64,000 bases of DNA from Aliikangiella marina (GCF_007004765.1 NZ_VIKR01000001.1:1054001-1118000), one strand, 5' to 3'. Positions 45,952 to 55,577 are shown, counted from the first letter of the stretch. The notes: a model not told the origin generated them from the letters alone. A program made the numbers and translations.

Positions 45952-48224
45952 ACGGAAGCCAAGAGATATTAAACGCACTCGGCTTTCAAGGGTTTGTTCA
46001 TTTAGGCGAGGGCAACTTTGAATTGATTAATCAAAGTACGGATTGGTTCGAAACCATCGTTACCCAAGCGATCCACGAAGCCAGTGGGTTAGATGATTCG
46101 TCTGCGCAATCAACGAACAATCAAGGTGCCGAAATACCTAGTAGTAGTCAAAGAAACGTTAGGATCGCAAATGGTAAAACTTTTGACGATAATGACCTCG
46201 CGCTTAACAAGCCATTTAAACTTGCCGTACTTTTTCCTTTTATTGAAAACTTCCTAATTGACGCGAACCGAATTTGGTTATCAAACACTGAAACGGTGGT
46301 CGATTCTGGCGTATGGACTGAACAAGGTGCTGACGGCAATGAGTATCAGCTTGTATTAAAAGCTTTTAGTGTCGCCCGTCAATCAATGCTTTTAATTGAA
46401 AATATTTCAGATCAATTTCCCGAGAAGCAAGGTGTCTATCAACGGATGCGTGAACTCGCATTGATTAATGAAAAACTGATCGTTGAACTCAACCGAAGGC
46501 AAAGAAGCTTACAAAAAGAAATTCTTAAAACAATTGAACAAAAAGCTAGCATGAGAGAACTTGAAAAAGAGTATCAACACCATGCGGCAGCAGTGATGAT
46601 TTGTCAAAGTGATGGACATGTGGAAGTCGCTAACAACGCGCTCGTCAATATTTATCGTACCGAGTCCAATGGCGAAAACACCTACCAATCGTTACTTGAA
46701 CACTGGGTGAATGAAGCGGAGCAAATTTATCCAGAAATTAAGACAAATATTGAAGCGGGTCGATACTGGGAAGGTAATTTTCAAACAACGAGCTTTGATG
46801 GTACTAAAAAGGTTATCCAGTTATCTATTTCGCCAGTATGGGGCGAGGACCTAAAAATTAATCATTATGTCTGCATCGCTTACGATCTATCTGACTTTAA
46901 AGTTGAAGACGAAGATAGTGATGAAAGTATTGAGTTTGATTTTACAACTAAACTACCCAATAGACGTTATTTTTGGCACAAGTTTGAACAGCGAAAAGCG
47001 AGCGCAGATTCTCGTCAAGTCGGCTTTGCTTTGGTGCTGATCGATCTTGATAATTTTAAACAAATTAACGATGAGTTTGGCCATATGTCTGCCGATAAAG
47101 TACTGGTTACAATCGGCGGGCGTATTTCTTCGAGTGTTAAGCACGACGATTTCGTCGCACACCTAGGTGGCGACGAATATGCCATTTTATTAGATTACCA
47201 TGCGAATGAGCTGGATACCTCACTGATTACTGAGCGTTTATTAAGAGTCATCAATGAACCTCTCATGATTGAAGATTCGTTAATAAATATTAATTGTAGT
47301 ATTGGCATCACTACTTATCGAGGGGAGGAGATAAGTAATAATGAGCTTTTTAAACAAGCCGATCTCGCACTGCATTACGCCAAACAACAAGGCAAAAACT
47401 GTGCACAGCGTTATCATAAAAAACTAGAGAAAAGGCCAGAGTCCCTCAAAAAGATACAGCACTTACGTGCCGCGATGATTCAACGTCAATTCGAGCTTTA
47501 TTACCAACCACAAGTTCCCTGCGATGGTAGTGACAATTATCGCGCAGAAGCTCTCCTAAGATGGAATCATCCCACCAAAGGCTTGCTGTATCCAGGGGAA
47601 TTTCTCGAGCTTCTCGAAAGCTCAGGTTTAATTGTTAGTTTAGGATATTGGATTATTCATCAAGCTTGTCGACAAATTAAAATTCTTCAGGACGAGGGGC
47701 TTTCGATTGTTGTTGCAGTCAACATTTCTGCGAAACAGTTACACCATGCCAGTTTTTATAAGGAACTCAAAAAGGCCATCAAAAAAGCCAACATAGCGCC
47801 CAGTTCACTTGAACTCGAAATTACCGAGCATTGCTTCGTCGGCGAAGAACAGTCAGTAATTAAACTACTCCAAAAAATTCGCGAACTCGGTGTGCTGGTT
47901 GCTATCGATGATTTTGGGTCGGGCTATTCGTCGCTAAGTTATCTTAAAAAGTTACCTGTCGATGTGCTTAAAATTGACCGTTCCTTTATTACTGAGCTAC
48001 CAGGAGATACTGAGAGCAAAGCGATAATACAATCGATACTACAGTTGGCAGAAGCCTTAGACTTGAAAGTCGTTGCAGAAGGCGTAGAGACTGAACAACA
48101 ATTTCGCTTTTTGCTTGACTATCACTGTCACTACATTCAAGGTTATATTTTCTCACCGGCGGTTAAGTTTAATCAATTAGCAGGTTTACTAAAACGACTT
48201 AAAGTCACTCAGACTAGAAAGTAA
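45948..48224 (+). CDS. PAS-GGDEF-EAL cyclic-di-GMP protein
   Basis: The 758-residue cytosolic protein has an N-terminal region of unknown fold (1-160), a coiled coil (about 165-212), a PAS-like domain (about 210-320), a GGDEF domain (about 335-490) with the active site GGDEY (407-411), and an EAL domain (about 505-750) with EALLRW (534), ITEH, the DDFGSGYSS loop (654-662), LKIDRSF and VAEGVET. The GGDEF site has the allowed GGDE(F/Y) and the EAL residues look complete, so either direction of c-di-GMP turnover is possible. It is the last gene of the coupled operon, overlapping the GTPase by four bases. Confidence 0.95.
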   Translation: MNGSQEILNALGFQGFVHLGEGNFELINQSTDWFETIVTQAIHEASGLDDSSAQSTNNQGAEIPSSSQRNVRIANGKTFDDNDLALNKPFKLAVLFPFIENFLIDANRIWLSNTETVVDSGVWTEQGADGNEYQLVLKAFSVARQSMLLIENISDQFPEKQGVYQRMRELALINEKLIVELNRRQRSLQKEILKTIEQKASMRELEKEYQHHAAAVMICQSDGHVEVANNALVNIYRTESNGENTYQSLLEHWVNEAEQIYPEIKTNIEAGRYWEGNFQTTSFDGTKKVIQLSISPVWGEDLKINHYVCIAYDLSDFKVEDEDSDESIEFDFTTKLPNRRYFWHKFEQRKASADSRQVGFALVLIDLDNFKQINDEFGHMSADKVLVTIGGRISSSVKHDDFVAHLGGDEYAILLDYHANELDTSLITERLLRVINEPLMIEDSLININCSIGITTYRGEEISNNELFKQADLALHYAKQQGKNCAQRYHKKLEKRPESLKKIQHLRAAMIQRQFELYYQPQVPCDGSDNYRAEALLRWNHPTKGLLYPGEFLELLESSGLIVSLGYWIIHQACRQIKILQDEGLSIVVAVNISAKQLHHASFYKELKKAIKKANIAPSSLELEITEHCFVGEEQSVIKLLQKIRELGVLVAIDDFGSGYSSLSYLKKLPVDVLKIDRSFITELPGDTESKAIIQSILQLAEALDLKVVAEGVETEQQFRFLLDYHCHYIQGYIFSPAVKFNQLAGLLKRLKVTQTRK

Positions 48225-48492
48225 CGACGCTTTGGTTTAATCCTAGGTCACATTTGAGTTCAAAATAAATAAGAGTCATATAACAGTAAGTTAAACTGTC
48301 AACGCTAAAATGAGATCTGTTACGAGTATATTGTAACGTTGCGTTTGAAGGTAAAAATTGAATGAGTCAGTACCAGACGACTAATAAGCTAAAACCGCTA
48401 TGATTTGCTATTCAAGTCAAAATCAACCTTACAAAATCTAAATTAAAATTAAAATAAAGTTAAAATCAATATAAATATCAATAGGGCTTAAT

Positions 48493-49644
48493 ATGAAACC
48501 AATTATTCTAATCTGTATCTCCATATTGATGGTGTCACAGGCACACTCCAGTGAATACTTTCCCAGCAAAAATGACTGGCAAACGAAAAAGCCTGCAGAA
48601 TTAGGTCTCAACCCGAAGTCAATCGAGCAAGCAATCAAGTTTGCAAAAGACAACGAATACTCAGGAGATAAAGACCTAAGAGTTGCTATTTTAAAGGGGT
48701 TTGCCAGAGAGCCATTCCACCAAATCCTAGGACCCACTAAAAAGCGCGGCGGTCCAGCCGGTATGATTGTTAAAAATGGGTATATTGTCGGTCAATGGGG
48801 AGATCTCGACCGAGTTGATATGACTTTTAGCGTTACCAAAAGCTATCTTTCAACCGTTGCTGGTCTAGCTGTGGATAAAGGACTGATTAGCAATATCGAT
48901 GATCAAGTAAGCCACTACGTTTGGAGTGGCGAATATGACGGGAAACACAATAGCCAAATTACCTGGGAGCATTTGCTCAATCAATCTTCGGATTGGTCTG
49001 GTGAATTATTTGGTATTAAAGATTGGGCAGATAGACCACCTCAAGAGGGCGGTTTGGATGATTGGAAGTATCGCCAAATTAATAAGCCTGGAACCGTCAT
49101 GGAATACAATGATGTTCGAGTTAATCTACTTGCTTATTCTTTGTTACATGTTTGGCGCAAACCGCTACCGCAAGTCTTAAAAGAACATTTAATGGATCCG
49201 ATCGATGCCTCTCCCACGTGGCGCTGGTTTGGTTATAACGATGCTTGGGTAACCGTTGATGGATTAAAAATGAAATCAGTTACAGGCGGCGGGCATTCAG
49301 GCGGAGGTGTCTTCGTATCGACCTATGATCAAGCTCGTTTTGGTTTGCTTTTTTTGCGAGAAGGGCGTTGGCAAAGTAAACAAATTATTTCTACTGATTG
49401 GGTGAAAGCTGCAATAACACCGTCCGTGCCGAATGAAAGTTATGGATATATGTGGTGGATAAATGGCGGTGAGAGAAAATGGCCGCAAGTGGCTAATAGT
49501 GAACTGTATTACGCAGCGGGTTTTGGTGGTAATTTTATCATAAACGATACTAAAAACGACCTTATGATTGTCACTCGGTGGTTAGAGCCCTCTAAAGTGG
49601 GTGAACTCGTAAAAATGGTTCAATCAAGCTTGAAGTCACGATAA
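48493..49644 (+). CDS. Serine hydrolase of the beta-lactamase family
   Basis: The 383-residue secreted protein has a signal peptide (QAHSS end) and the class C/DD-peptidase-like pattern: the SxxK motif in MTFSVTKSYL, the YxN-like tyrosine motif MEYNDVRVNLLAYSLL, and a late GGGHSGGG. It probably hydrolyses an amide or ester in the periplasm; it need not be a true beta-lactamase. The start is the ATG at 48493; no strong ribosome site. Confidence 0.86.
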   Translation: MKPIILICISILMVSQAHSSEYFPSKNDWQTKKPAELGLNPKSIEQAIKFAKDNEYSGDKDLRVAILKGFAREPFHQILGPTKKRGGPAGMIVKNGYIVGQWGDLDRVDMTFSVTKSYLSTVAGLAVDKGLISNIDDQVSHYVWSGEYDGKHNSQITWEHLLNQSSDWSGELFGIKDWADRPPQEGGLDDWKYRQINKPGTVMEYNDVRVNLLAYSLLHVWRKPLPQVLKEHLMDPIDASPTWRWFGYNDAWVTVDGLKMKSVTGGGHSGGGVFVSTYDQARFGLLFLREGRWQSKQIISTDWVKAAITPSVPNESYGYMWWINGGERKWPQVANSELYYAAGFGGNFIINDTKNDLMIVTRWLEPSKVGELVKMVQSSLKSR

Positions 49645-49689
49645 GGAAACAATTTTCTCGTTGTAATTAATAGTTTATTGAGAAAAATA

Positions 49690-50142
49690 ATGAAAAGTTC
49701 AAACAAAGATTATAATCTAGAACGATTTAAAATAGCTCAGGATAAGTGTTACCACAAAGTCAAAGCGGAGCTTTCAACTGAACGTAAGTTAACTCATTGG
49801 ATGTGGTATATATTTCCCCAAGTTTATGGATTAGGTCAGTCGGCAACAGCTCAGTTTTACTCAATAAAGTCACTCCCTGAAGCGAATGCATATTGGCGAG
49901 ATCCACTACTTGCTGGCCGACTCAAAGAATGTTGCCAATTGTTGATTGACGCGCGAGAAACTAATATCACAAAGATAATGGGTTCACCTGATGATTTAAA
50001 ACTTTGCTCAAGTATGACGTTGTTTGATCATGTGATCGATAATAATTCAGTGTTTAAATTAGTTTTAGAAAAATATTACAATGCCTCGGCCGATCCATTA
50101 ACACTAGAAAAAATAGCATCATGGAACGCCGCATCGGAATAA
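49690..50142 (+). CDS. DUF1810 family protein
   Basis: The 150-residue protein has the clear DUF1810 pattern (LERFKIAQD, LTHWMWYIFPQVYGLGQSATAQFYSI, LGPRLKEC-like LAGRLKECCQLLI, and DDLKLCSSMTLFDHV). Biochemical function is unknown. The ATG at 49690 is preferred; a TTG four codons upstream is possible. Its last 22 bases overlap the metallophosphoesterase gene, so the two are coupled. Confidence 0.88.
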   Translation: MKSSNKDYNLERFKIAQDKCYHKVKAELSTERKLTHWMWYIFPQVYGLGQSATAQFYSIKSLPEANAYWRDPLLAGRLKECCQLLIDARETNITKIMGSPDDLKLCSSMTLFDHVIDNNSVFKLVLEKYYNASADPLTLEKIASWNAASE

Positions 50143-50747
50143 TCAGCGATCCTCATGCGACCTTTGCGCCACTCGAACAAGCGTTGCAAATATTTACGCA
50201 ACAGTCAGTTGAAACGGTTTATTGTTTAGGTGATGTGGCTGGTTATGGACAAGAGCTCAGGCAAGCTCTCACGCTATTAATGGGATATAATGTTAACTGC
50301 ATTTTAGGTAATCATGAGGCATGGTTACTAGAGGAAGGGAATGCTCAGCAACTATCTAAAGAAGCGCTTAGTTTTATTCAAACTTGGCCACGTTATCACG
50401 AATGTATCATTAATAATGTTGCTCTCCATTTGTCTCATTCAAGTCCTTATGGTGTGTTTGACAAAGGGATTAGGTTACTGAATAAAACGGGGACTCGCGA
50501 TAACCGTGCGTGTGAGCATTGGCAAATGGAATTAAAGAAAATAAACTTACAAGCAAACGTTTTGCTGGTCGGACATACCCATCAAATTTTTGCTGAGAGA
50601 CTAAACGATACATTAGTCGTTAATCCAGGAAGTTGTTTGTTTAATCACAGTTGTCTCATTCTCAATCTCCCTTCAATGGATATTGAGTGGATTAATTTAT
50701 CCAATAAATCACTGATTAAAAATTGGCATTGGGGTCATCAAATTTAA
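50121..50747 (+). CDS. Metallophosphoesterase, YfcE/MPP-like
   Basis: The 208-residue protein has the calcineurin-like metal sites in order: GIISDPHATFAPLEQAL (DxH), LGDVAGYG (GDxxGYG), LGNHEAWL (GNHE), and VGHTHQIFAE (GHTH). It resembles small phosphodiesterases related to YfcE and bis-nucleotidase-like proteins. It overlaps DUF1810 and is probably translated together with it. Substrate unknown. Confidence 0.88.
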   Translation: MERRIGIISDPHATFAPLEQALQIFTQQSVETVYCLGDVAGYGQELRQALTLLMGYNVNCILGNHEAWLLEEGNAQQLSKEALSFIQTWPRYHECIINNVALHLSHSSPYGVFDKGIRLLNKTGTRDNRACEHWQMELKKINLQANVLLVGHTHQIFAERLNDTLVVNPGSCLFNHSCLILNLPSMDIEWINLSNKSLIKNWHWGHQI

Positions 50748-50843
50748 AACCCAAACTGGAAAACACGATCTGTTCAATTTCGCGCTACGTATTCTATTAT
50801 CAAATACTCAGGCTATAGTCGATTATTATAAGGAAAACTGATT

Positions 50844-51365
50844 ATGTTACGTATGTTAAGCCTCGTTATGCTTCTGTTACTGACTGTGGGTTGTGCGTCT
50901 CAATATCCCAATCAAAACCCGTTAGGTAAGGTCTTTCCATCGGTAAGCGGTCAATCCCTTGAAAAACAACTAATCGACATGCCCGCTCATTTCGCCGATC
51001 GGCAAGTGTTGATTCTTTTGGGTTATGTTCAAGACTCACAGTTTGATATTGACCGTTGGTTGATAGGTCTGGATATGACACAGACTCAAGTCGATGTATA
51101 TGAGCTCCCTACGATAGCCGGCATGTTTCCAAGAATGTTTAAAACTCAAATCGATAATGGTATGCGCAAGGGCATACCCAAAGAATTATGGAAGGGCGTT
51201 ATCACAATTTACGCTGATGGGGACAAGGTACAGCAATTTACCGGCAATACTAATCCGAACAACGCGAGGGTAATGCTCCTCGACGAACAAAGCAAGATAA
51301 TATACTTTTATGATGAGGGTTTCTCAGTGTCTGCACTAAACAAAGTGAGAGAACTCATAAAATAA
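50844..51365 (+). CDS. Lipoprotein with thioredoxin-like fold, probable
   Basis: The 173-residue product starts with a lipobox (LLTVGC). The mature part has VFPSVSGQSLEKQL, then FADRQVLILLGYVQDSQFDIDRWL, MFPRMFKTQIDNGM and VMLLDEQSKIIYFY, an order that recalls thioredoxin-like/ATP10-type proteins but without a CxxC motif. So it would be a structural or binding relative, not a redox enzyme. Family uncertain. Confidence 0.65.
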   Translation: MLRMLSLVMLLLLTVGCASQYPNQNPLGKVFPSVSGQSLEKQLIDMPAHFADRQVLILLGYVQDSQFDIDRWLIGLDMTQTQVDVYELPTIAGMFPRMFKTQIDNGMRKGIPKELWKGVITIYADGDKVQQFTGNTNPNNARVMLLDEQSKIIYFYDEGFSVSALNKVRELIK

Positions 51366-51484
51366 ACGACAAATTGTTTTACATATAATGGGCGATTGCC
51401 GGTGCTGTACGGCTTGCACATTTTAAACCGAGTCCCTATGATGAGGCTTGAAAATAACCTCTTAAAAGCAAAACGGGACTCAGT

Positions 51485-52360
51485 ATGACGACTCAATCAC
51501 CTTCCATTAAATCTCTCTTCGCTGTGGGTCTGGCGGCGACCTTGAGCTTAGGCGCAAGCTATTCAACTGAAGCAAAGGATAGTAAATCACTCGATGAGAT
51601 ACTTGCAGCACAACCCGAAAAGGTTCAAGCGAGATATACCGCACGAAAACCAAAACAAACGCTAGAGTTTTTTGGTATAAAACCGGGAATGACTGTTGTT
51701 GAAGCTCTGCCTGGCGGAGGCTGGTACTCTAAAATTATCATGCCTTATTTAGGCAAAAAGGGCCATCTCATTGGCGCTGATTATTCTGCAGACATGTTTC
51801 CATTATTTGGTTTCTTTTCTCAAGAGCGCTTGGACGCTAAGAAGACTTGGGTGCAGTCCTGGACTAAAGAGGCTGAGACATGGCGCAGTGATGACAGCGC
51901 AACCGTTGCCGCATTCCAACTTGGAAGCTTACCGAGCGCGATGCAAGAAAAAGCCGATGCGGTATTGTTTATTCGAGCTTTACACAACCTCGCAAGATTT
52001 GAGTCAAAAGGCGGTTATTTGACTCAAGCATTAGCGGACACGAAAAACGTTCTTAAAAAAGGGGGTATTGTCGGTATCGTACAGCATATGGCACCTTCTG
52101 ACGCCAGTGACGAGTGGGCTGATGGTTCAAGAGGTTATTTAAAGAAAGACTTTGTTATCAGCAAAATGGAAGCTGCCGGTTTTGAACTTGTCGCGAGTTC
52201 CGATATTAATGAGAATCCAAAGGACAAACCAACAGGCGATGATATTGTTTGGCGACTGCCACCCTCTTTAGTGACCAGCCGTGAAGATGAAACACTAAAG
52301 AAAAAATATCAAGAGATTGGTGAATCCAATAGAATGACTTTGTTGTTCAGAAAGAAGTAG
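51485..52360 (+). CDS. Class I SAM-dependent methyltransferase-like protein with signal peptide
   Basis: The 291-residue protein has an N-terminal export-type signal (SIKSLFAVGLAATLSLGAS) and a Rossmann methyltransferase core: FFGIKPGMTVVEALPGGGWYSKI holds the SAM site, GHLIGADYSADM follows, and VLFIRALHNL and VGIVQHMAP give later strands. Export of an SAM enzyme is odd because SAM is not known in the periplasm. Relatives with a signal are common in marine gammaproteobacteria. It is followed by a strong terminator. Confidence 0.85.
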   Translation: MTTQSPSIKSLFAVGLAATLSLGASYSTEAKDSKSLDEILAAQPEKVQARYTARKPKQTLEFFGIKPGMTVVEALPGGGWYSKIIMPYLGKKGHLIGADYSADMFPLFGFFSQERLDAKKTWVQSWTKEAETWRSDDSATVAAFQLGSLPSAMQEKADAVLFIRALHNLARFESKGGYLTQALADTKNVLKKGGIVGIVQHMAPSDASDEWADGSRGYLKKDFVISKMEAAGFELVASSDINENPKDKPTGDDIVWRLPPSLVTSREDETLKKKYQEIGESNRMTLLFRKK

Positions 52361-52427
52361 TCGCCCACGAGAAGCGCTCTTATTAGCCTCGCGTCTCCTT
52401 CAGTTATTAACATAAAATAGGAATTTT

Positions 52428-52450
52428 AAGCGGCACCTGTGCCGCTTTTT
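52428..52450 (+). terminator. Rho-independent terminator of the methyltransferase gene
   Basis: AAGCGGCAC (52428-52436) and GTGCCGCTT (52439-52447) pair fully, with CT between them (in practice a four-base CCTG loop), followed by a U run to 52450. It ends the methyltransferase transcript 67 bases after its stop. The M24 peptidase ribosome site starts just after it, so the peptidase may have a promoter within the hairpin region or receive read-through. Confidence 0.85.
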
Positions 52451-52463
52451 CATGGGGATTAAC

Positions 52464-53837
52464 ATGCTCAAATCTTTTATTTTAAACGTTAGTTTGCTTC
52501 AGCTTTTCATTCTGTGTCTTTCGCTCAGCCAACCGTCTTCAGCGAGTGATTTTGAACAAGGCAAGGTGATCGATTATTCTCCCAGTATTTTGTCGCAAAG
52601 AGACCGAGTGGAGCCAGCAAATCGAATCATTCTTGACCGCTTAAATAACTTATTACCTAAAGTCATGGCTGAAACAGACATCGATCTGTGGCTAGTTATC
52701 AACCGAGAATACGAAGAAGACCCATTATTTTATTCTTTAGTACCTCATACCACTTTCGCAGCGCGCCGCACCACCATGCTAGTGTTCAGTAAAGATGAGC
52801 AGGGAAACGTTGAACGTTTTACAGTAAGTCGTTATCCGATCACCGGGTTTTATGAGACTCGTTGGGAAGGTGGTTCACTGGACGAGCAATGGAAACGTTT
52901 AGGTGAAATTATCGCAGAGATTGATCCCAAGAAAATCGCTATCAATACCAGCGAGCATTGGCCCCTCGCGGACGGGCTCACACATGGTTTATATAGGCTG
53001 CTCTATGATGCGTTGGACGAAAAGTATCGCGAACGATTAGTTAGCGCTGAACCACTGGTAATCCGTTGGATGGAAACGCGTACTGCCGCGGAATTGGATA
53101 TTTATCCGCATGTTGTCAATATCGCCAGGAGTGTCATCGCTGAAGCTTTTTCAAGCAAGGTCATTACGCCCGGTGCGACCACAACAGACGATGTTGCTTG
53201 GTATATTCGCGAACGATTTGAATCACTTCAATTGCGTCCTTGGTTTCAACCCTACGTAAATGTGCAGCGCAAAGGGGATAAAATCGACAAGGACTCGCCA
53301 TTTTTCGGTGCATCAGGCGTGGTGATCAAGCCTGGTGACGTATTACATACTGATGTGGGAATATGTTATTTGAAGATGTGTACCGATACTCAAGAAATGG
53401 GGTATGTTCTTCGTTTAGGCGAGTCAGAAGTTCCTCAAGGCTTGGTAAAGGCTTTAGCAGTCGGTAATCAATGGCAAGATAAGTTTACGGATGAGTTTAA
53501 AACTGGTCGAACGGGCAATGAGATCCTGGCCAAAACTAAAAAAGCGATGAAAAGAGCTAAAATTTTGGCGAGCACTTATACCCATCCAATCGGATTTGTT
53601 GGCCACGCGATTGGCCCTACGATAGGTATGTGGGACAACCAAGGTAATACGCCTGTAAGAGGTGATTGGAAACTATTTCCCAACACAGCTTATGCGATCG
53701 AGGGCAATATCAAAACCCAGGTCAAGGAATGGGATAATCAATGGGTTCAGATTAAACTAGAGCAAACAGCTGTTTTTAATGGTAAAAAAGTTATCTATTT
53801 AGCTGGCCGACAAACCGAGTGGCATGTTGTGCGTTAA
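52464..53837 (+). CDS. Secreted M24-family metallopeptidase (Xaa-Pro aminopeptidase-like)
   Basis: The 457-residue protein (from the ATG at 52464, chosen because GGGGATT lies just upstream; the ATG at 52452 lies in the terminator tail) has a signal peptide ending at PSSAS. The M24 pita-bread metal ligands can be followed: HTDVGICYLKMCTDTQE (two Asp), HPIGFVGHAIGP (His), AIEGNI (Glu) and QIKLEQTAVF (Glu). It would trim N-terminal residues from peptides in the periplasm or outside. Confidence 0.88.
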   Translation: MLKSFILNVSLLQLFILCLSLSQPSSASDFEQGKVIDYSPSILSQRDRVEPANRIILDRLNNLLPKVMAETDIDLWLVINREYEEDPLFYSLVPHTTFAARRTTMLVFSKDEQGNVERFTVSRYPITGFYETRWEGGSLDEQWKRLGEIIAEIDPKKIAINTSEHWPLADGLTHGLYRLLYDALDEKYRERLVSAEPLVIRWMETRTAAELDIYPHVVNIARSVIAEAFSSKVITPGATTTDDVAWYIRERFESLQLRPWFQPYVNVQRKGDKIDKDSPFFGASGVVIKPGDVLHTDVGICYLKMCTDTQEMGYVLRLGESEVPQGLVKALAVGNQWQDKFTDEFKTGRTGNEILAKTKKAMKRAKILASTYTHPIGFVGHAIGPTIGMWDNQGNTPVRGDWKLFPNTAYAIEGNIKTQVKEWDNQWVQIKLEQTAVFNGKKVIYLAGRQTEWHVVR

Positions 53838-53958
53838 CAGTGAGTAGTTTTGTCGACTAACGTGTTTATTCCTAATTTGTTGATTCAATCAATTCTTGAA
53901 AGGTCATCTAGCTGAGATACACCGTTAGTAACATGCGGTTAAAAGAGTAAATTTTAGA

Positions 53959-53986
53959 CAAAAAAATAGGGAGCGGGGGGCTCCCT
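53959..53986 (-). terminator. Rho-independent terminator of the 76-residue gene
   Basis: AGGGAGC (53968-53974) and GCTCCCT (53980-53986) form a 7-bp stem with a G-rich loop on the plus strand; on the minus strand the stem is followed by a U run (plus-strand A run from 53961). It lies 68 bases past the stop of the small gene on the minus strand. Confidence 0.8.
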
Positions 53987-54054
53987 TAAATCTCGGGGTT
54001 ACGATCACGAGTTGAAAAAGATTTGTTACTGATTAAAAGTCGCTAAAGCCAATA

Positions 54055-54285
54055 TTAAGTTTTAGTGACTAAATCGAGCCCTTGTTCATCACCGTTAATC
54101 ATCTCTTCGTAAGCACAGTGATAGATAAGTTCGACATCAGCGGCAACGCTACCAATATAGCTTTTTGCCTGAGCAACGTTTTTAAAGATATCACCGATAC
54201 GTCGAGTTCTATCTTTGGTGGTGCGCTCAAAAAGTAAGTAACCGACGCCTTCTACGGATTCAATTTCATACTTTTTCATTCGCAT
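54055..54285 (-). CDS. Small hypothetical protein downstream of radical SAM gene
   Basis: The 76-residue soluble protein starts KKYEIESVEGVGYLLFERT (beta-rich) and continues helical (IGDIFKNVAQAKSYIGSVAAD). It is not a PqqD/RRE domain by its pattern. A second ATG lies two codons in. It has its own terminator and lies 107 bases past the radical SAM stop on the same strand, so it may be independent. Family unknown. Confidence 0.6.
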   Translation of the reverse strand: MRMKKYEIESVEGVGYLLFERTTKDRTRRIGDIFKNVAQAKSYIGSVAADVELIYHCAYEEMINGDEQGLDLVTKT

Positions 54286-54392
54286 TTCACTTGTTGCCCG
54301 TCGTTGGTTAAATATACGGGCAGGATTTATTTTTGGATCAGTGTTTTAGTATTTAGCAGGAAAATTTTTTATTGAGACCACACACGGGTCGA

Positions 54393-55577
54393 TTATTTAA
54401 GAGACGCAAACGATTGAGTTGCAGTAGTTGAATTAAAACGCAACTCAAAATAAGGCATAAGTCTTTGTTTTATATGATTTATAATAGTCTCAAAATCTTT
54501 GCAGAAAACGCTGGGGTTGGCAAAACCGTTAGCGTCGGACCAGCGGGTGACCAATGGGCCACTACCACAAATTTTTTTAAATTCACAATCTTGACATTTT
54601 TGTACAAGATTTATCGAATTAGAGTAAACGGCTTGCCAGAGAGGATCTTCGGTGACTTGTTGAAGTTGATGCGTTTCAATATGTATTTTACTGATTGGTA
54701 GATTCTCAATCATTCGAAGGTCGTCAGTTGCTTCCAAATGGCCATCAGTTAATAGGGTAACGGTGGAAATGAAACCGTATCCTTGAATGCTACTCTTGCC
54801 GCCGACGAGTTGACACATCATCCCATCCAATAATCTGATATTAACCCCCAAATCAAGATATTTATCGAGATATTCATCAAATAGCCGGCAATAATAGTCA
54901 GCGATAGAGAGCTCCTTGTGACCATAATGTAAGTGTGGGATCAAGACATCAAAGTTATACACTTGCAGCTTATTCACAAATAAGTCGATCTGTTCGACAG
55001 GTGAAACTTCAGGGGAAGCGACACTCAGCAAATACACCGGTATACCATGGCGTTTGATGCGTCTTATCTGATTGATAGTTCGTTCAAAAGTACCTCGTCC
55101 TTTGTGATCGATACGGTATTGGTCATGGACTAACTGACTACCGTCTAGACTCACGCCCAGTAGAACTTTAAATTGCTTGATACTGGCCAACCATGCTTTA
55201 TCTAACAACAGGGCGTTGGTTTGCATTGAAAGTTTAAGCTCACAGCCCGTTTCAGCTTGAATAGCAATAAGGCTTTCGCACAATCGATTGAATTTTTCCA
55301 ACGGATAAAGTGTCGGTTCGCCACCATGAAAAGCGATAGATATTTTGTTTAGCTGATATTCTAGAAGGTGTTGGCGAAGTTTTTCTAGAAATAAGTCAAT
55401 GTGTTTGTCGCTTATTATTTTGGGGGACTGGAGCACTAAGGGGTCTTCAAACCAGTAACAATAAGTACAGCGAATATTGCATCGACTTGCGAGTTTAATA
55501 ATGAACTCGTTTACAACTGGGTATTCAATGTGCCCACTTGTACCGTCGAGACCGTTTAGAAAGTGTAAATGACTCAC
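54393..55577 (-). CDS. Radical SAM peptide-modifying enzyme with SPASM-like C-terminus
   Basis: The 394-residue protein starts with the radical SAM site SRCNIRCTYCYWF (Cys33, Cys37, Cys40, binding one Fe-S cluster), followed by FHGGEPTLYP (GGEP, 85-88), LSMQTNALL, and VSLDGSQLVHDQYRIDHKGRGTFERT. The C-terminus has CQDCEFKKICGSG (Cys328, 331, 337) and NPSVFCKDF (Cys359), a SPASM/Twitch-like second-cluster site. This layout is typical of RiPP maturases that make thioether or C-C cross-links. A short repeat-rich peptide gene lies upstream on the same strand; I see it as the substrate. Start at ATG 55577. Confidence 0.88.
   Translation of the reverse strand: MSHLHFLNGLDGTSGHIEYPVVNEFIIKLASRCNIRCTYCYWFEDPLVLQSPKIISDKHIDLFLEKLRQHLLEYQLNKISIAFHGGEPTLYPLEKFNRLCESLIAIQAETGCELKLSMQTNALLLDKAWLASIKQFKVLLGVSLDGSQLVHDQYRIDHKGRGTFERTINQIRRIKRHGIPVYLLSVASPEVSPVEQIDLFVNKLQVYNFDVLIPHLHYGHKELSIADYYCRLFDEYLDKYLDLGVNIRLLDGMMCQLVGGKSSIQGYGFISTVTLLTDGHLEATDDLRMIENLPISKIHIETHQLQQVTEDPLWQAVYSNSINLVQKCQDCEFKKICGSGPLVTRWSDANGFANPSVFCKDFETIINHIKQRLMPYFELRFNSTTATQSFASLK

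Noticed and set aside
54055-54285. Small gene considered as a RiPP recognition element (PqqD-like)
   Set aside because: The order of strands and helices and the missing PqqD-type motif do not fit, and it has its own terminator.
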